A stretch of DNA of 64,000 bases, taken from Bryum argenteum (taxonomy: Eukaryota > Streptophyta > Bryopsida > Bryales > Bryaceae). A model generated the notes under the pieces. That model saw only the letters and a list, made by a program, of their open reading frames with translations. It was not told the DNA's origin and ran no database searches. The stretch's first letter is position 1; every line of letters begins with the position of its first letter. Shown one piece after another: positions 24,202 through 34,989 of this stretch. The position numbers were made by a program, and so were the translations under genes. The stretch spans positions 15,208,512 through 15,272,511 of the forward strand of contig CM073330.1 of the NCBI GenBank assembly GCA_037043015.1, in the 5' to 3' direction.

Positions 24202-24523
24202 ATACTGCTGACTTTTTTTTTTTTTTTTTCTTCTTTTTTTTCTTCTTTTTTTTTTTCTTTTTTTTTTTGACACATACGACCTCGAGATTGAGAGTCGCAG
24301 CAATGGACTGACTCTGACTCTAACCCATGCGACCGGTTTGTTTTTCCGGAATTACAAGCACGGACATCCCATCGGGGTGCAAGTGAAGGTTGATCGAATG
24401 GCATCTTTGCCTCCACAGAGGATCGATCTTGTGACCTCGTGGGTTCAACCATAAGCACCTACCACCTGCACCCGTCTTACAGGTAGTTTATAAGGTCATT
24501 TCGGACCCATACTGCTGACTTTT
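24202..24523 (-). mobile_element. tRNA-derived SINE with 15-bp target-site duplications
   Basis: An insert of about 290 bp (24217-24508) is flanked by perfect 15-bp direct repeats atactgctgactttt at 24202-24216 and 24509-24523. Read on the minus strand it begins near 24508, has a tRNA-like head (GGGTGCAGGTGGTAGGTGC, then GGTCACAAGATCGATCC resembling an RNA polymerase III B box), a unique body, and ends in a long A-rich tail of A runs with scattered G, seen on the plus strand as T-rich 24212-24269. These are the standard marks of a SINE moved by a LINE. A B box one or more bases off the consensus suggests some age; the intact duplications suggest not very old. Confidence 0.8.
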
Positions 24524-26740
24524 ACTTGAAAGTTATATCAATCAATTTCACAAGCACATCAAGTTGCATATCTCCACGTGATTACTTTTCCAAGATAATA
24601 GTATCGCTTGTTAGCAAGCTCATTTTAGCAAGATCTCTTTGGCCTTAGAAATTAAGAACTAATTTAAGTTGAAAGTTGAAAAGTCACATTCCATAAACAC
24701 CTTCCAAAATTCAAATAAAAGAACTTTGAGGTTTTATTGTGAAACCTAGATTAAACATTTAAAACTCAATATATTGAGGGATAGGATCATAATAGACCAC
24801 TATAACATTCTTATCATCATGCTTCAAAAAGTAAATTAAAATTAATCAACACAATTATTGCTTTGGGTTAAATCATCATCTTCTATCTTGATCCACTTTA
24901 TAAATTTTTGATGAAATCTTTGAGAGGTTTCCTCCTCAAAAGAATTGATACTTTTGTGTTTTATGAGCTTATACAGTTACCACAATACCAATATTCTCCT
25001 TTTAGAATAGAAATGAATGTATAGGAGCATGTTGTATACATGAGAAATGCGAATATGAGAATAGATAGGGCATAAAACCTTTCACAAGGGTAACATAAAG
25101 GGGATGCTTATTACAAAATCCAAGGGGACTTTTCATACAAGGGAACATATTTGTAAAATATTTCCAAACTGGGGAATTTTTTTTAAATATCTACAAAGAG
25201 GGGAAGGAAATACATTTCATTGTAGCTCCAAAAGCCAAAAAAAGCAACTTCATATCACCTTGGATTTCATATCACCTTGGATTTGCTCAGATGTCATTCC
25301 TCTTTAGAAAATCTTAGATCTGCCTAAGTAGGCGCGCTGTGAGTGGGGGCACGAACTTCTATGTCGAAGGAAAAGCAGGTGCTGAAGAGCTCCTATTTTT
25401 AGTAGATGAATCGAATCATCAAATCATGATATGAAAAGTATGAAAGTATTAGGTGGTATTGCTTTCACACTCTTCTTTTTTGTAAAGAAATTGAATGATA
25501 GAGGAGAATTTGTTGCTACAGTCCTATCGTTTTTCAAACACAGTCTCGTTCTGAGAAGAGGAGAAGCTTCAATGATGAGAAAACTTTTTGTTCATGTTGA
25601 GAATGTGGTGTAGTTGGCGGCCATTTTAAAAGTTGACACCTAAAATTGAACGATAGGATTTGACTTGTACATGTATAACTTACTGTCTCCTGTTTCCAAG
25701 AAGACGCCGGTCTCATGTCTCCTGTCTCCATTTCACAGCTATGCTGTCCAATTTGGAAAACGGTGATCATGGCCGTAGTTTTGGGTGCAAGTGCTGCTGC
25801 TTTTAAGAGCCGGAGTTGAATGGGCCACTGTTCGTTGACTCACTGTTTGTGCTACAGTTCGACACATGAATAGGGGCTTTTGGGAATGGATTTCGGGTGC
25901 ATGTCCAACACGGTTTTCTGGAGTCTAGGTGCTTGAGTTGAGGTGTACGTTAGCATGCATTTTGTGTCCTCATGTCACAAGAGTGGCGCCGCTCTGACTC
26001 AGTCAAGAGTGTCTCCGTACTTTTCAATTTGAGTGACCAGATTGTACAACATCTTTCACTTTTCATGGATTTTTTCTCACAATACTATCTGTTTAGTATT
26101 TGCCTTCATGACTGTCCGGTTGAAAATTCAATTGTTGTTACGCAATTGTGCAATCTATCTTATACCCACAGGAGTGGGTGCCGCTACCTTACGAGTAATA
26201 CAAATATGAAGTGCTTTTGTGCGTCTAGTTCCCTTTTTGCAAGTATTTGTGATTGTTCCCCTAGATGAAAATATTTTTTGAAAGAGTTCCCCTCTTTGAA
26301 AATTCCCCAAAATTCAACCGTGACGAAGTCAGTGGATGATAGATATCATTATTGTATTGATTTCCAACCTACAGATTTGCACTAAAAGAAATATTAAATG
26401 ACATTGACAAAATCAAACAATCAGACTGGCGTGTTTTTGCCGTTGTAGCCCCAGCAGCTTGTGGCCACACGGCATCGTCCGCTTCAACCTTTCGTAAGCG
26501 ACCAAGCGTGCGCCCTAGTTCGATTTGGCGGTACACGGACGAAGGTGAGATTTTTGATGCCCCTTCCTGCCGCGACTGGTTTTGTCCGTTTTTTGGTTCG
26601 AAATCGTGTGGTTGTTAGGTTGAATTTGATCTTCAGATCCATTTTCGTTTCAAAGATGGCCTTTACAGCGTGGGAAGTGAAGGCTTAATTGCCGATCCAG
26701 GCTCAAAGAGAGCGGGTGAATGTTTCAGTGAGTGAATCTT
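24524..26740. other. Spacer between the SINE and the GST gene
   Basis: No gene is supported. Around 25119-25206 and again, inverted, around 26240-26318 there are spaced GGGGAA/TTCCCC motifs about 25-35 bp apart that may be the ends of one old element. From about 26430 the composition rises to the GC level of a 5' UTR belonging to the next gene. Confidence 0.4.
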
Positions 26741-27925
26741 ATGATGGCGGTCGGTGAGTACGAATATGCTCCCCGATTTAGTATGGGAATCCTCGCTATT
26801 CAGTAGAGAGTTTAATTTTTCGCTCTGTTTGCTTTCGTAGGTGTGCGAGGTAGGGGAGCTTCTATAGCTTTCTGGCTGCTAGTGTGCGCGGTAGCCATGG
26901 CCGGAGCAGCTGAAGCTCAGCCAGGTAACCCACTGTACTCTTCAACTCAGAAATTTGCTGTTGTGCCTCAGAGTTGGTAGCTCATGTATCCTCTCACCTG
27001 GTAATCTTCTCTGATCCAATCTGCTGTTGGAAAACCCTATCTGTGCTGCAGTTTTCTACACCTACCCGCTTGCATTCAACCCTGCGAAGGCGAAGCTAGC
27101 TTTGGAGGAGAAGGGCATCAAGGTGAGAGATCCCATTCCGCTAGAATTCGTTCAATTCTCGCCGCTAGTACCCTCGCTCAGAGCCTGTTTCGTGGAGTGT
27201 AGCACATAGAGAAGAAGATCGATATCTTCGGCGGTCAGTCACTGGAGCCTTGGTACTTGAAGCTGAACCCAGCCGGATCGGCGCCGACGCTCGTGGTCGG
27301 AGGTGAGAGCATCACGGAGTCATCGGACATAATCCGGTGGGCAGACAAGCAAGGGGAGCCCCTGGGAGGATCTGCAGTTGACCGACCCTTTGTGGAAGCG
27401 TGGATACAGAAAGTAGACGCATGGGACGGGAATCTATTCGCAGCAGTGAACACGGGCGCGGCAGGAGTGATCAAGTTGAGCACCCAGTACAAGATCAATG
27501 TGGCCAAGGCACATGCGAAGCGGAACCCAGACATGGCCGAGCTTTACACGAAGAAGATTGCAGGTTTGGAGAGAGTGATTGCTGAGCCGAACGATGCAGC
27601 GGCTGTGGAGAGGAATCATAAGCAGCTGATTGTCCTGTTGGACGAAGCAGAAGCCAGGCTGGAAGGTAGAAAGTTCATCGGTGGTGATGAGTACTCTGCT
27701 GCTGATGCAATCTTCACTCCGGTGTTGTACCGAGTAAACCATGTGAAGATTGCCAAGCAGCTCACTGATCCTCGTCCGAATGTGAAGCGCTACTACGACG
27801 AGGTGCGCTTGCGGCCTAGCTATAAGAAAGCGTTCTCCGTCGCCGACAGTGGCGTGGGTACTGCCAAGACCGTCTTGCCTGCTTTGGGGAAGATCTTCAT
27901 CGCTAAGCTGACCAAGAAGTACTAG
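26741..27925 (+). CDS. TCHQD-like glutathione S-transferase with N-terminal signal peptide
   Basis: Exons 26741-26753, 26841-26924, 27052-27122 and 27203-27925; 296 residues in frame. Residues 1-33 form a textbook signal peptide: MMAVGVRGRG, hydrophobic core ASIAFWLLVCAVAMAGA, then AEAQP. A thioredoxin-fold GST N domain follows (VFYTYPLAFNPAKAKLALEE, then KLNPAGSAPTLVVGGE and ESSDIIRWAD) and an all-helical C domain ending GDEYSAADAIFTPVLYRV and RRYYDE-like VKRYYDEVRLRPSYKKAF. The layout matches the TCHQD-type GSTs of plants. GSTs conjugate or reduce with glutathione, normally in the cytosol; here the leader implies secretory-pathway delivery. The acceptor of exon 4 is the least certain junction: 27203 keeps frame, and 27211 is a possible alternative. 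Confidence 0.85.
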
Positions 27926-28960
27926 GGAGCAAAGCAAGGTGTATAGGCTTATCATCGTGGTTACTGTGCATAGAAATTGAGGTAATTGTGGTGCTTTAGT
28001 CATGTTGGTTCAAATTGATCATACATATGTTCTTGTGTACATTCCAAGAATTTTCATATAACATTTGAAATTCTAGTGGACTATATTGATATTATAAACA
28101 AGGAGAAAGAAACATTAAGCTTTCTCTTGTATAGAGTTTTTAGAAAATATAGCAAGACGAAACTTAATAGCATGTTCACTATTTTTGATATTCAATATGT
28201 AGTTAGTCCATAGAGACTGCGATTGGACCCTACAATAGGAGTTGATAAGATAATCATTACCAGCACCATGTTAGATGTCAATCAATAAAGGCAAGTTGCA
28301 AATGTTATGATTGACAAGGAGAGTTGTGCAATGATCATAATTGACAAATAATTGATGTTTGAGCTTTTAGATTGAAACTAGTTCTTGAACTTGTCAAAAT
28401 TTGTTGAAGTTGGTTTGATTTCATATTGAGGTTGAGGGTGCCCTTGATCTTTGTTTGAGTGTGCCTTAGGTTTACATGTCAAGCTCATATATATAGGTTA
28501 TAGGTTGGACTCGTTTTTTATTACGTAGAAGGTAGGATAAATGATTGTTGTCTTGAAAACAAAAATATCCATTTTTTCACTAATAGAAAAATAAGTTCTC
28601 AAATTACTTAATGGCATTGACTGAGAGTGTTGAAAGGACGTTATTCAAAACGCTTCTTTTTCCACACCGTAAATTCCATTTGTATGACTAGAAAATGGTG
28701 TATTCAGGAATATCACTCATTTTTTATAGCATCACCATATTCTCTTACACTCCCAGCTCTTTCCCCTTTCAGATTTCTGCCTCTGCACTTACATTTAGAA
28801 AATCAAAAAAGTTGTTGATTCTCCAGGCACAGGGATGCTACGGAACAGATGTATTGTTTTTCGTTCAACAATACATTGACTGTCGAAAGGAAGAAAAAAA
28901 AAAAATGACCTGAAACAGACTGATTATAAATCGATGATACTATCTAGTCATTCACACTAC
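27926..28960. other. AT-rich spacer after the GST gene
   Basis: No gene is supported. The stretch 28120-28520 has a faint coding-like texture that may be debris of an old retroelement, but no domain can be named with confidence. Confidence 0.3.
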
Positions 28961-28969
28961 TTGCTAGTG

Positions 28970-29586
28970 TATGGCAGAATAAGACGCATGGAAGAACCGA
29001 ATATTCAGCAGAATATTCAAACGAAGTAACGAACAATCGAATCCTGCATCAATCCAAACGATCGGAACGTACTTAAGGTAACCATGATTGCGACCATACA
29101 GAAACTGCATGTGATTACGCAACACTAGCTTTACGCACAAACCTTCAATCGCATATGCCAATCCAGTCTTTATCAATCGAAATTGCTTTGTCGATCCCTC
29201 GATATATAATCCTCACCTCCATCCTCATTTAGCTACACAATTGTAACTGACGTCTCCTCGTTTGCTCATCGATCATCGGGTATCATCCTGTTGCAAGAAC
29301 GTCTTGTTCTACTTTGCTTTAAGATTTGAATGCTGATCGATTGTGTTCGAGGTGGTGGTTCATTTACAATTTGATTGCTCTGGATTGCGCAAGATTGCAT
29401 CACTTTGTGGTATTTACTGGATTGAGTGAGCTTTTGTTGATTCACCAAGTGATACTTGGTTTTTGTGTGGAATTCTGGGATGCTCATGTTTACAATCTGA
29501 GAAAAATGAATTGTTGCGTTGAAAGTTTAATGGTTTCGTGTCACTCAGTGGATATGACCTTGTTTTTCCTGTGTGGCAGGTTGTTG
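28970..29586 (+). promoter_or_regulatory. Promoter and 5' UTR of SPH copy 1
   Basis: TATA box tatataat at 29203-29210. The block from about 28975 to the start codon is a diverged duplicate of about 31655-32327: both share gaaagaaccgaatattca-like sequence, cgaatcctgcatc, the TATA region followed by cctcac, then agctacag/acaattg and tttgct(c/g)atcgatcat. A splice acceptor (gtggcag) just before the ATG suggests an intron in the 5' UTR of both copies. Confidence 0.6.
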
Positions 29587-30012
29587 ATGATGGCGAAGAG
29601 TAGTAGTTTACTGCTGGTGGTGCTGCTGCTGGCGACAGCAAGCGATATGGCATTAGCAATGCGGCACAGGCAACACATGTCGGTGAACATCTTGAACAAT
29701 ACTCCATACGCATGGGGTGCGCTGAGGGTGGAGTGCCGGTCGAAGGACGACCACTTGGCAGTGCAGTGGGTGCAGAGCGGACACTGGTATGGCTTCGGAT
29801 TCGAAGCGAACGTGCTCAGCACAACGCTCTTCACTTGCAGCTTCCAGTCGGGACAGCGCTGGCAGTCTTTTATTGTTTTTCAAGACATTGGGTTATGGGG
29901 TAAACAGAAGCGCCCCTGCCGCAATTGCGTCTGGGTGGTCAAGGAGGACGGCTTCTACCGCTCCGAGAATCTCAGTCAACAACGCGCTGAGAAAGTCCAC
30001 CTTTGGAAATAG
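29587..30012 (+). CDS. S-protein homologue (self-incompatibility S1 family), copy 1
   Basis: Small secreted protein of 141 residues in one exon. Signal peptide at residues 1-24 (KSSSLLLVVLLLATASDMALA). The mature part matches the plant S1/SPH fold: VNILNNTPYAWGALRVECRS, KDDHLAVQWVQSGHWYGFGF, then TTLFTCSFQSG, FIVFQD, CRNCVWVVKEDGFYR. Four cysteines fit the two conserved disulphides of the family. SPH proteins are extracellular signals; the poppy member triggers pollen self-incompatibility, but the role in a bryophyte is unknown. Two start codons lie in tandem at 29587 and 29590. It is a tandem duplicate of the gene at 32328, sharing the promoter as well. Confidence 0.9.
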   Translation: MMAKSSSLLLVVLLLATASDMALAMRHRQHMSVNILNNTPYAWGALRVECRSKDDHLAVQWVQSGHWYGFGFEANVLSTTLFTCSFQSGQRWQSFIVFQDIGLWGKQKRPCRNCVWVVKEDGFYRSENLSQQRAEKVHLWK

Positions 30013-30973
30013 ATAGCAGCACATTTCATGCACGGTCTCTTCATCTTGAAAGCGGCTAGCTGAAGATTTCACATGTGACATGTCCAGCCATGGTTGGAAT
30101 TGTAACTACCTGTAGTATGTTAATACAATTTCGTTTATAATAAATCGGGTCACAGCCGTAGTGTTGATTTCCGCATGAGTGATCATGACTTCTGCCGATG
30201 AGTTATGTTATCCAGAGTGTGGAATGATATGAAGCATTTAGCGACCTGTTTCTCCATGAGAGTGACCACATTGCTGTGAATTTGAAAGTCTCAAGTGGGA
30301 TTGTCTTCGGAGATAATTGCTCCTGCAACACTGTTTTAGACCTCTTTATTGACATTGTCCTCGTCTTCCTGTCTTCTTTAAATGGAAAGAAGGAAGCTTA
30401 CCTGAAGAGTGACTCTTCACTCTGGTGTTGCCTATTCGACATTTCGAAAGTAGCCATTGCGGAGGCAAGTAGCCATTACAGAGGCACGATGAAATTGGTA
30501 CCTTTTGTTGTAAAATGGAGGACTTTGATTGGTACCTTAGGTTGCTTCAAGGTAAAGTAAACACCTTCATTGAATGTTGTCTAATGACTGGAAAAACCTT
30601 TTACGATTGCGTGGTTAGAAAAAAAGTGTGGAACAATTCCATAAGCTCTTGACAATTTTGAGAATAGAAGGGTCTCACATTAGTTATTGTTTCTCTTCAA
30701 GTTAAACCAATTTTAGGGAAATGCTTTTTATGATTCCATGCAAAATGACACAGTGAAGTGACACTTGGAATGACGTCAATGTAATGGACTTGGAAATCAA
30801 AACTTTTTGTGGTAGTGATATGCACACTAAAGAGATCACAAAAGTGGATCGAAAAACATTGTAGAGACGACTTGAGTGCTAATAAGGTAAAGTCTTAAGG
30901 TAGGAGCTGTGAAAACCGTTCAGCCCCAGAAACCGCACAATAGGTTCAGGGGTAGGGTCTGTAGAACTGTCCA

Positions 30974-31042
30974 TTTTGGGAACCATCCACTGTTTTTAGC
31001 TCAAACTGGCCGGTTTTGGGAACCATCCACTGTTTTTAGCTC
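30974..31042. repeat. Short direct repeat, 29 bp at 40-bp spacing
   Basis: The same 29 bases (ttttgggaaccatccactg, then tttttagctc) occur at 30974-31002 and 31014-31042, separated by 11 bp. They lie in the spacer between the two SPH genes. The rest of 30013-31650 shows no gene. Confidence 0.85.
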
Positions 31043-31654
31043 CCACCATGCATACTGAACGGTTTTAGACAACTCCTATGTCAGTTCGTGAACCTTTTTG
31101 AATTTGTTTTGGGACATTCAATCCAGTGTTTCCGGAATACAACCTTGCAAAAAAGCCAGCACTCTATGTTCGAGTAGTGGGACTCCTACGACTCCAGATT
31201 CAATAATTCATAGGAAATATAGGATTACTCAAAAAATGCTCTTCTTTCGGGGATGGATTTGCACTAGCTCTGCAGACCATCGAAAAATAATTAAAATTTT
31301 ACACTATTATTCCAAGTATGCAAAGCTGAAATTCAGACGGTTTTCACCACTCCTACCTTAGTCCAACTCCCTCTCTTGAAGTGTAAAATGATCAAGATTA
31401 ATTAATGCAAGGCATCACTCCCTTCCGTGAGGAGCTAAGAAGTGTCACAATTCACTTTTCTGGTCCAGCTAATTCGATGTTGTAATTAAAGGCCACTATT
31501 GTAACCTTGAGTTAGTGCAAACTTCAATCCTCTCTCAAGTACAGAGATTTCATTGATCATTGAAAACCAGAAACAGTCTGACTTCGAGCAAAAAACACTA
31601 TCTGCTCTCTTCAGATCATCTGATGGTCTCTCTCTACTGTAACAGAAGCAAGAA

Positions 31655-32327
31655 AGAACCGAATATTCATTAGTATATTCAGCGGCAGTAACAACCAGCC
31701 GAATCCTGCATCTATCCACATGATCACAGCTTACTTAAAGTAGTCCTGAACGAGACCTTACATGCAAAAACTTACTGAAATCTTCAAATGATTTGTCAAT
31801 TCGTGCACAAACCTTTCGCATATGCCGATCCAGTAGCTGTCAATCAGGCTGTAGGTACCGAGCTCGATAAGATGTTGAATTCCGCATCATAGCATCATGC
31901 TTTGTCGATCTCTCGATTTATAATCCTCACATTCCTTCTCAGTGAGCTACAGAATTGTGCCTGGAGTCTCCTGGTTTGCTGATCGATCATTAGGTACCGC
32001 CTCGTTCTGTTCAGCTTTTGGTTGTGAATGCTAATCGATTAACTTCGAGATGGTGGTCTTGTTAGGCCTGTTTCTTTAACCCACCACTGCTTTGGATGCA
32101 GCAAGTATACATTACTTTGTATCATTTACTGTTATTTGAGTAATTCTGTGCATCTGGAATCAACTTCTGGAAGTTGATTCATCAGAGTTTCCTGTATGGA
32201 CGTCTGAGATGATCATGTTCTCAGTTTGAAAATAATGAATCGGTGTTCTGAACTGAAAATAACTCCGCACTTTCGCAATAGTGGTCTTAGAATGACCTTA
32301 TTTTGTGTTCGAGGCAGGTTGTCGAAG
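31655..32327 (+). promoter_or_regulatory. Promoter and 5' UTR of SPH copy 2
   Basis: Duplicate of the promoter block of SPH copy 1. TATA-like tttataat at 31917-31924 followed by cctcac, as in copy 1, then agctacagaattg and tttgctgatcgatcatt. The acceptor-like gaggcag lies just before the start codon, as in copy 1. Confidence 0.6.
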
Positions 32328-32765
32328 ATGGCGAGATGCAGTCTGCTTCTGGTGCTACTGGTGCTGGCGACAGCAAGCAATATGGCGTCGGCGCTGCGGT
32401 TTAAGAGGCAACACCTGTCAGTGAACATATTGAACGCAACCCCGTACGAATGGGGTGCACTGTTTGTGCACTGCTCCTCGCATGACGACGACTTGGGCGT
32501 GAAGATCGTGCCGAGCGGGCACTGGTACGGGTTCGGGTTCGAACCAAACGTGCTCGGTACCACGCTCTTCACTTGTACCTTCGCGTCGGGCGGAGGGAAT
32601 ACGGGACTGCACACGAAGTCCTTCATTGTTTTTAGAGACATCGGGATTTGGGGCTTCCACAAGCTCGACTGCCGCAAATGTGTCTGGGTGGTCAAGGAGG
32701 ATGGCTTCTACCGCTCCGAGAATCTCACCAGCCAAAGATCCGTGAAGATCTATACTTGGAAATGA
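32328..32765 (+). CDS. S-protein homologue (self-incompatibility S1 family), copy 2
   Basis: Secreted protein of 145 residues, single exon, tandem duplicate of the copy at 29587. Signal peptide (LLLVLLVLATASNMASA), then VNILNATPYEWGALFVHCSS, HDDDLGVKIVPSGHWYGFGF, TTLFTCTF, a 4-residue-longer Gly/Thr loop, FIVFRDIGIWG and CRKCVWVVKEDGFYR. The four cysteines are kept. The HDDDLG segment follows the S1 family consensus more closely than copy 1 does. The start at 32328 matches that of copy 1 in the alignment; an upstream ATG at 32226 would add 34 residues without a signal peptide and is not preferred. Confidence 0.9.
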   Translation: MARCSLLLVLLVLATASNMASALRFKRQHLSVNILNATPYEWGALFVHCSSHDDDLGVKIVPSGHWYGFGFEPNVLGTTLFTCTFASGGGNTGLHTKSFIVFRDIGIWGFHKLDCRKCVWVVKEDGFYRSENLTSQRSVKIYTWK

Positions 32766-33726
32766 AAAGCCATACTGGTTCTTTCGTAGGCTCTTCGATC
32801 AGACTCGCTGAGATGTCACATGACCATCAGTCACAGCCATAGTTCGGCATTTGTGTCACTTAGAGTTTTACAACTTCTGGTTCTCAATTAATCAAATCAC
32901 TGGTATTCAAAGTGACTCCGAAACTGAGTCAGTGTCTGAAAGTATCACCCACTGACACAGAATTGGATCACATTAGGATGATACATTACTACACATGAAA
33001 AAATTTAGAAAGTGAATGCTTCATTGACATACAGTTTGAAACTAGACAACATATCATATGTTGAAAAACAAGCCTTTCACTTGACTTCGTTTTGCATTTT
33101 AGTGTCAATAAACAGTGAATATGGCATTCACTTGCCATTTGCGTAAGTAATTCTCTCTTCATTCCATGACCTCAGAGAGCTTCTCACACTTCACAAAAGT
33201 GATATAGCTAAAGTCTCAAACACAGCACCGAGGTTTTTGGATAATTGTTCAGCTTCCTTCTTAGAGCTGCTAAAAATGTGCTCAGTAATTTATTTATTTG
33301 GTTTAATTATTATTATTTATTTATTTTAATTATTATTATTTATTTATTTCAACCTATCAATGTATTATCAATTGAAAAAATACATTTGTACAATAACAAA
33401 ACCTTTGCATGGAAAATTAACAACAGTAACCTCTCTGCATTGAAATATTGAAAAGGGAGAGAACTCTAACTTAAATGTACCTAGAGTAGGTTAAGTGAGA
33501 TGCTTCTCAAGAGCAAGGTCTACTTTATTAGTGTAAACATTAATAGGTAGTCAGTTCTTGTCAATTTTGAATAATACTTATTTATGTGCCTATGATTGGG
33601 GTGAATGAGATTAGTGGTATGTAGCCATGCACTCTTGGTAGTCTCTAAGAAGGTATCCTAGATCTTCTTTTCTCGAAAGTGGGCATTCCAACTCTCTTAT
33701 GAAAAGTATATTGCATTCTTCTTTAA
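32766..33726. other. AT-rich spacer with a TATT-rich tract
   Basis: No gene supported. Low-complexity tattattta units at about 33285-33350. Confidence 0.5.
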
Positions 33727-34092
33727 CCCTTAAACGCCCAAGGTGACCCAAGGGGTCACCTTCCAACAAAATCTTCTATGTAGCTCTCACTATACTCAAC
33801 TTTTCACTTATATTTTGATGTCAAACTGGTCACCTTCTTGTGATGCATTCAAAAAGTGAAATTTTACAATTCAAATCACAATTTGTATGAGTGATTTTGT
33901 GCTTTGAAAGGATTGTGGTAGCAAGGTTGGGGTTGTACATAACCTTGTAGGAGGTTGCAAGCTCATCATTGATTGGTGCATTCATGATGCCCTTGTTCAA
34001 AAAGTGCACTATTCATGATGCCCAAGTCCAAAAAATGTTGCGATCCAATTTTGGGTTGTCCGTTTCACACCCCATGGGCGTTTAAGGGTTAA
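33723..34092. mobile_element. MITE with piggyBac-like ends (TTAA target sites)
   Basis: A 362-bp element (33727-34088) bounded on both sides by TTAA (33723-33726 and 34089-34092). Its terminal inverted repeats start CCCTTAAACGCCCA, 14 bases identical at both ends, followed by a looser match (AGGTG against TGGGGTG). Just inside the left end lies a palindrome, AAGGTGACCC facing GGGTCACCTT. There is no open frame, so it is non-autonomous. TTAA target duplications with ends beginning CCC are the hallmark of the piggyBac superfamily; this is inference because no transposase is present in the window. Confidence 0.7.
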
Positions 34093-34985
34093 CCAAATTA
34101 ACCAGAGTACAAAATCTTGTACAAATCTTGTGCATAGTAGGGTTTAAGCCAATCGATTGTGTGATTGTGTTAGACAATAAAAAGGTTGCTTCACTATTCA
34201 ATTTCTCATTTGAATGATTGTGTGCTTAGGATAGTTGTCATGTTGGATAAGCACTGTATCAAATAGATCAATGGGGTACTTTGTAGAAGCACAATAGAGA
34301 TGGACCATCAAGATCTCATGGTGTCCATGGTGAATCATTCTCTCTTCTAGGCCTATCATGATCCATACACTCCCCTTTTATAATTGAATCTACTATGGAA
34401 GGCGAGTTGATTGTGAATTTACTAATACCAATTTAGGGAATTACAACAAGTAGCCAAAGAAAACTTCACCAATCATGTAAATGTATTGTGATATTCCTTA
34501 TAAAACATTCCATAGGCATCCTTAAACTTTATTACTTCTATGTTTTTAGGAATATATAATGTGCTTCATGTACTAAGACCCAAATTTTAAACTTCTATTG
34601 TTCCTAATATTCTCCAATATTTTGCAATAACTCTCCAACACTTTAGCATATCATATATGAAAGCAAGGTGAATTGCCACCGTGAATATTTTTGAGAAATT
34701 CTACTTGTAATGGGTGCTTATAGGTTGACCATATAGCCCTCATCATTTTGTACATGATACAATACAATATGGTAAGGACTCCCACCCTGATATTGTATGA
34801 TTTGTAAGGAACCCAACCAAATGACATGTTCTTCTAATCAAGTTGTGCAGCTTGGTGATACCGGCCGATCATTATCGTAGTGTCTCCGCTTCAGCCACGA
34901 TTATTCTCACTAATAGAAATTACACCACCCGAGTGCAACGAGGTCCACAATAGAATGGCTTTGTAGTGTTTTTGGATTTGCAGTG
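34093..34985. other. Spacer, no gene seen
   Basis: AT-rich, no recognisable coding or structural feature. Confidence 0.4.
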
Positions 34986-34989
34986 AGAT

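Noticed and set aside
24057-24458. Open frame of 133 residues on the minus strand with a Lys/Glu-rich run
   Set aside because: It runs through the SINE and its A-rich tail; the charged run is the tail translated, and no domain is present.
28120-28520. Possible old retroelement fragment
   Set aside because: A faint coding-like texture was seen, but no named domain, terminal repeat or boundary could be supported; noted only as a spacer.
33520-34860. Possible larger transposon around the TTAA MITE
   Set aside because: The flanks show no terminal repeats or coding domain; only the 362-bp element itself is supported.
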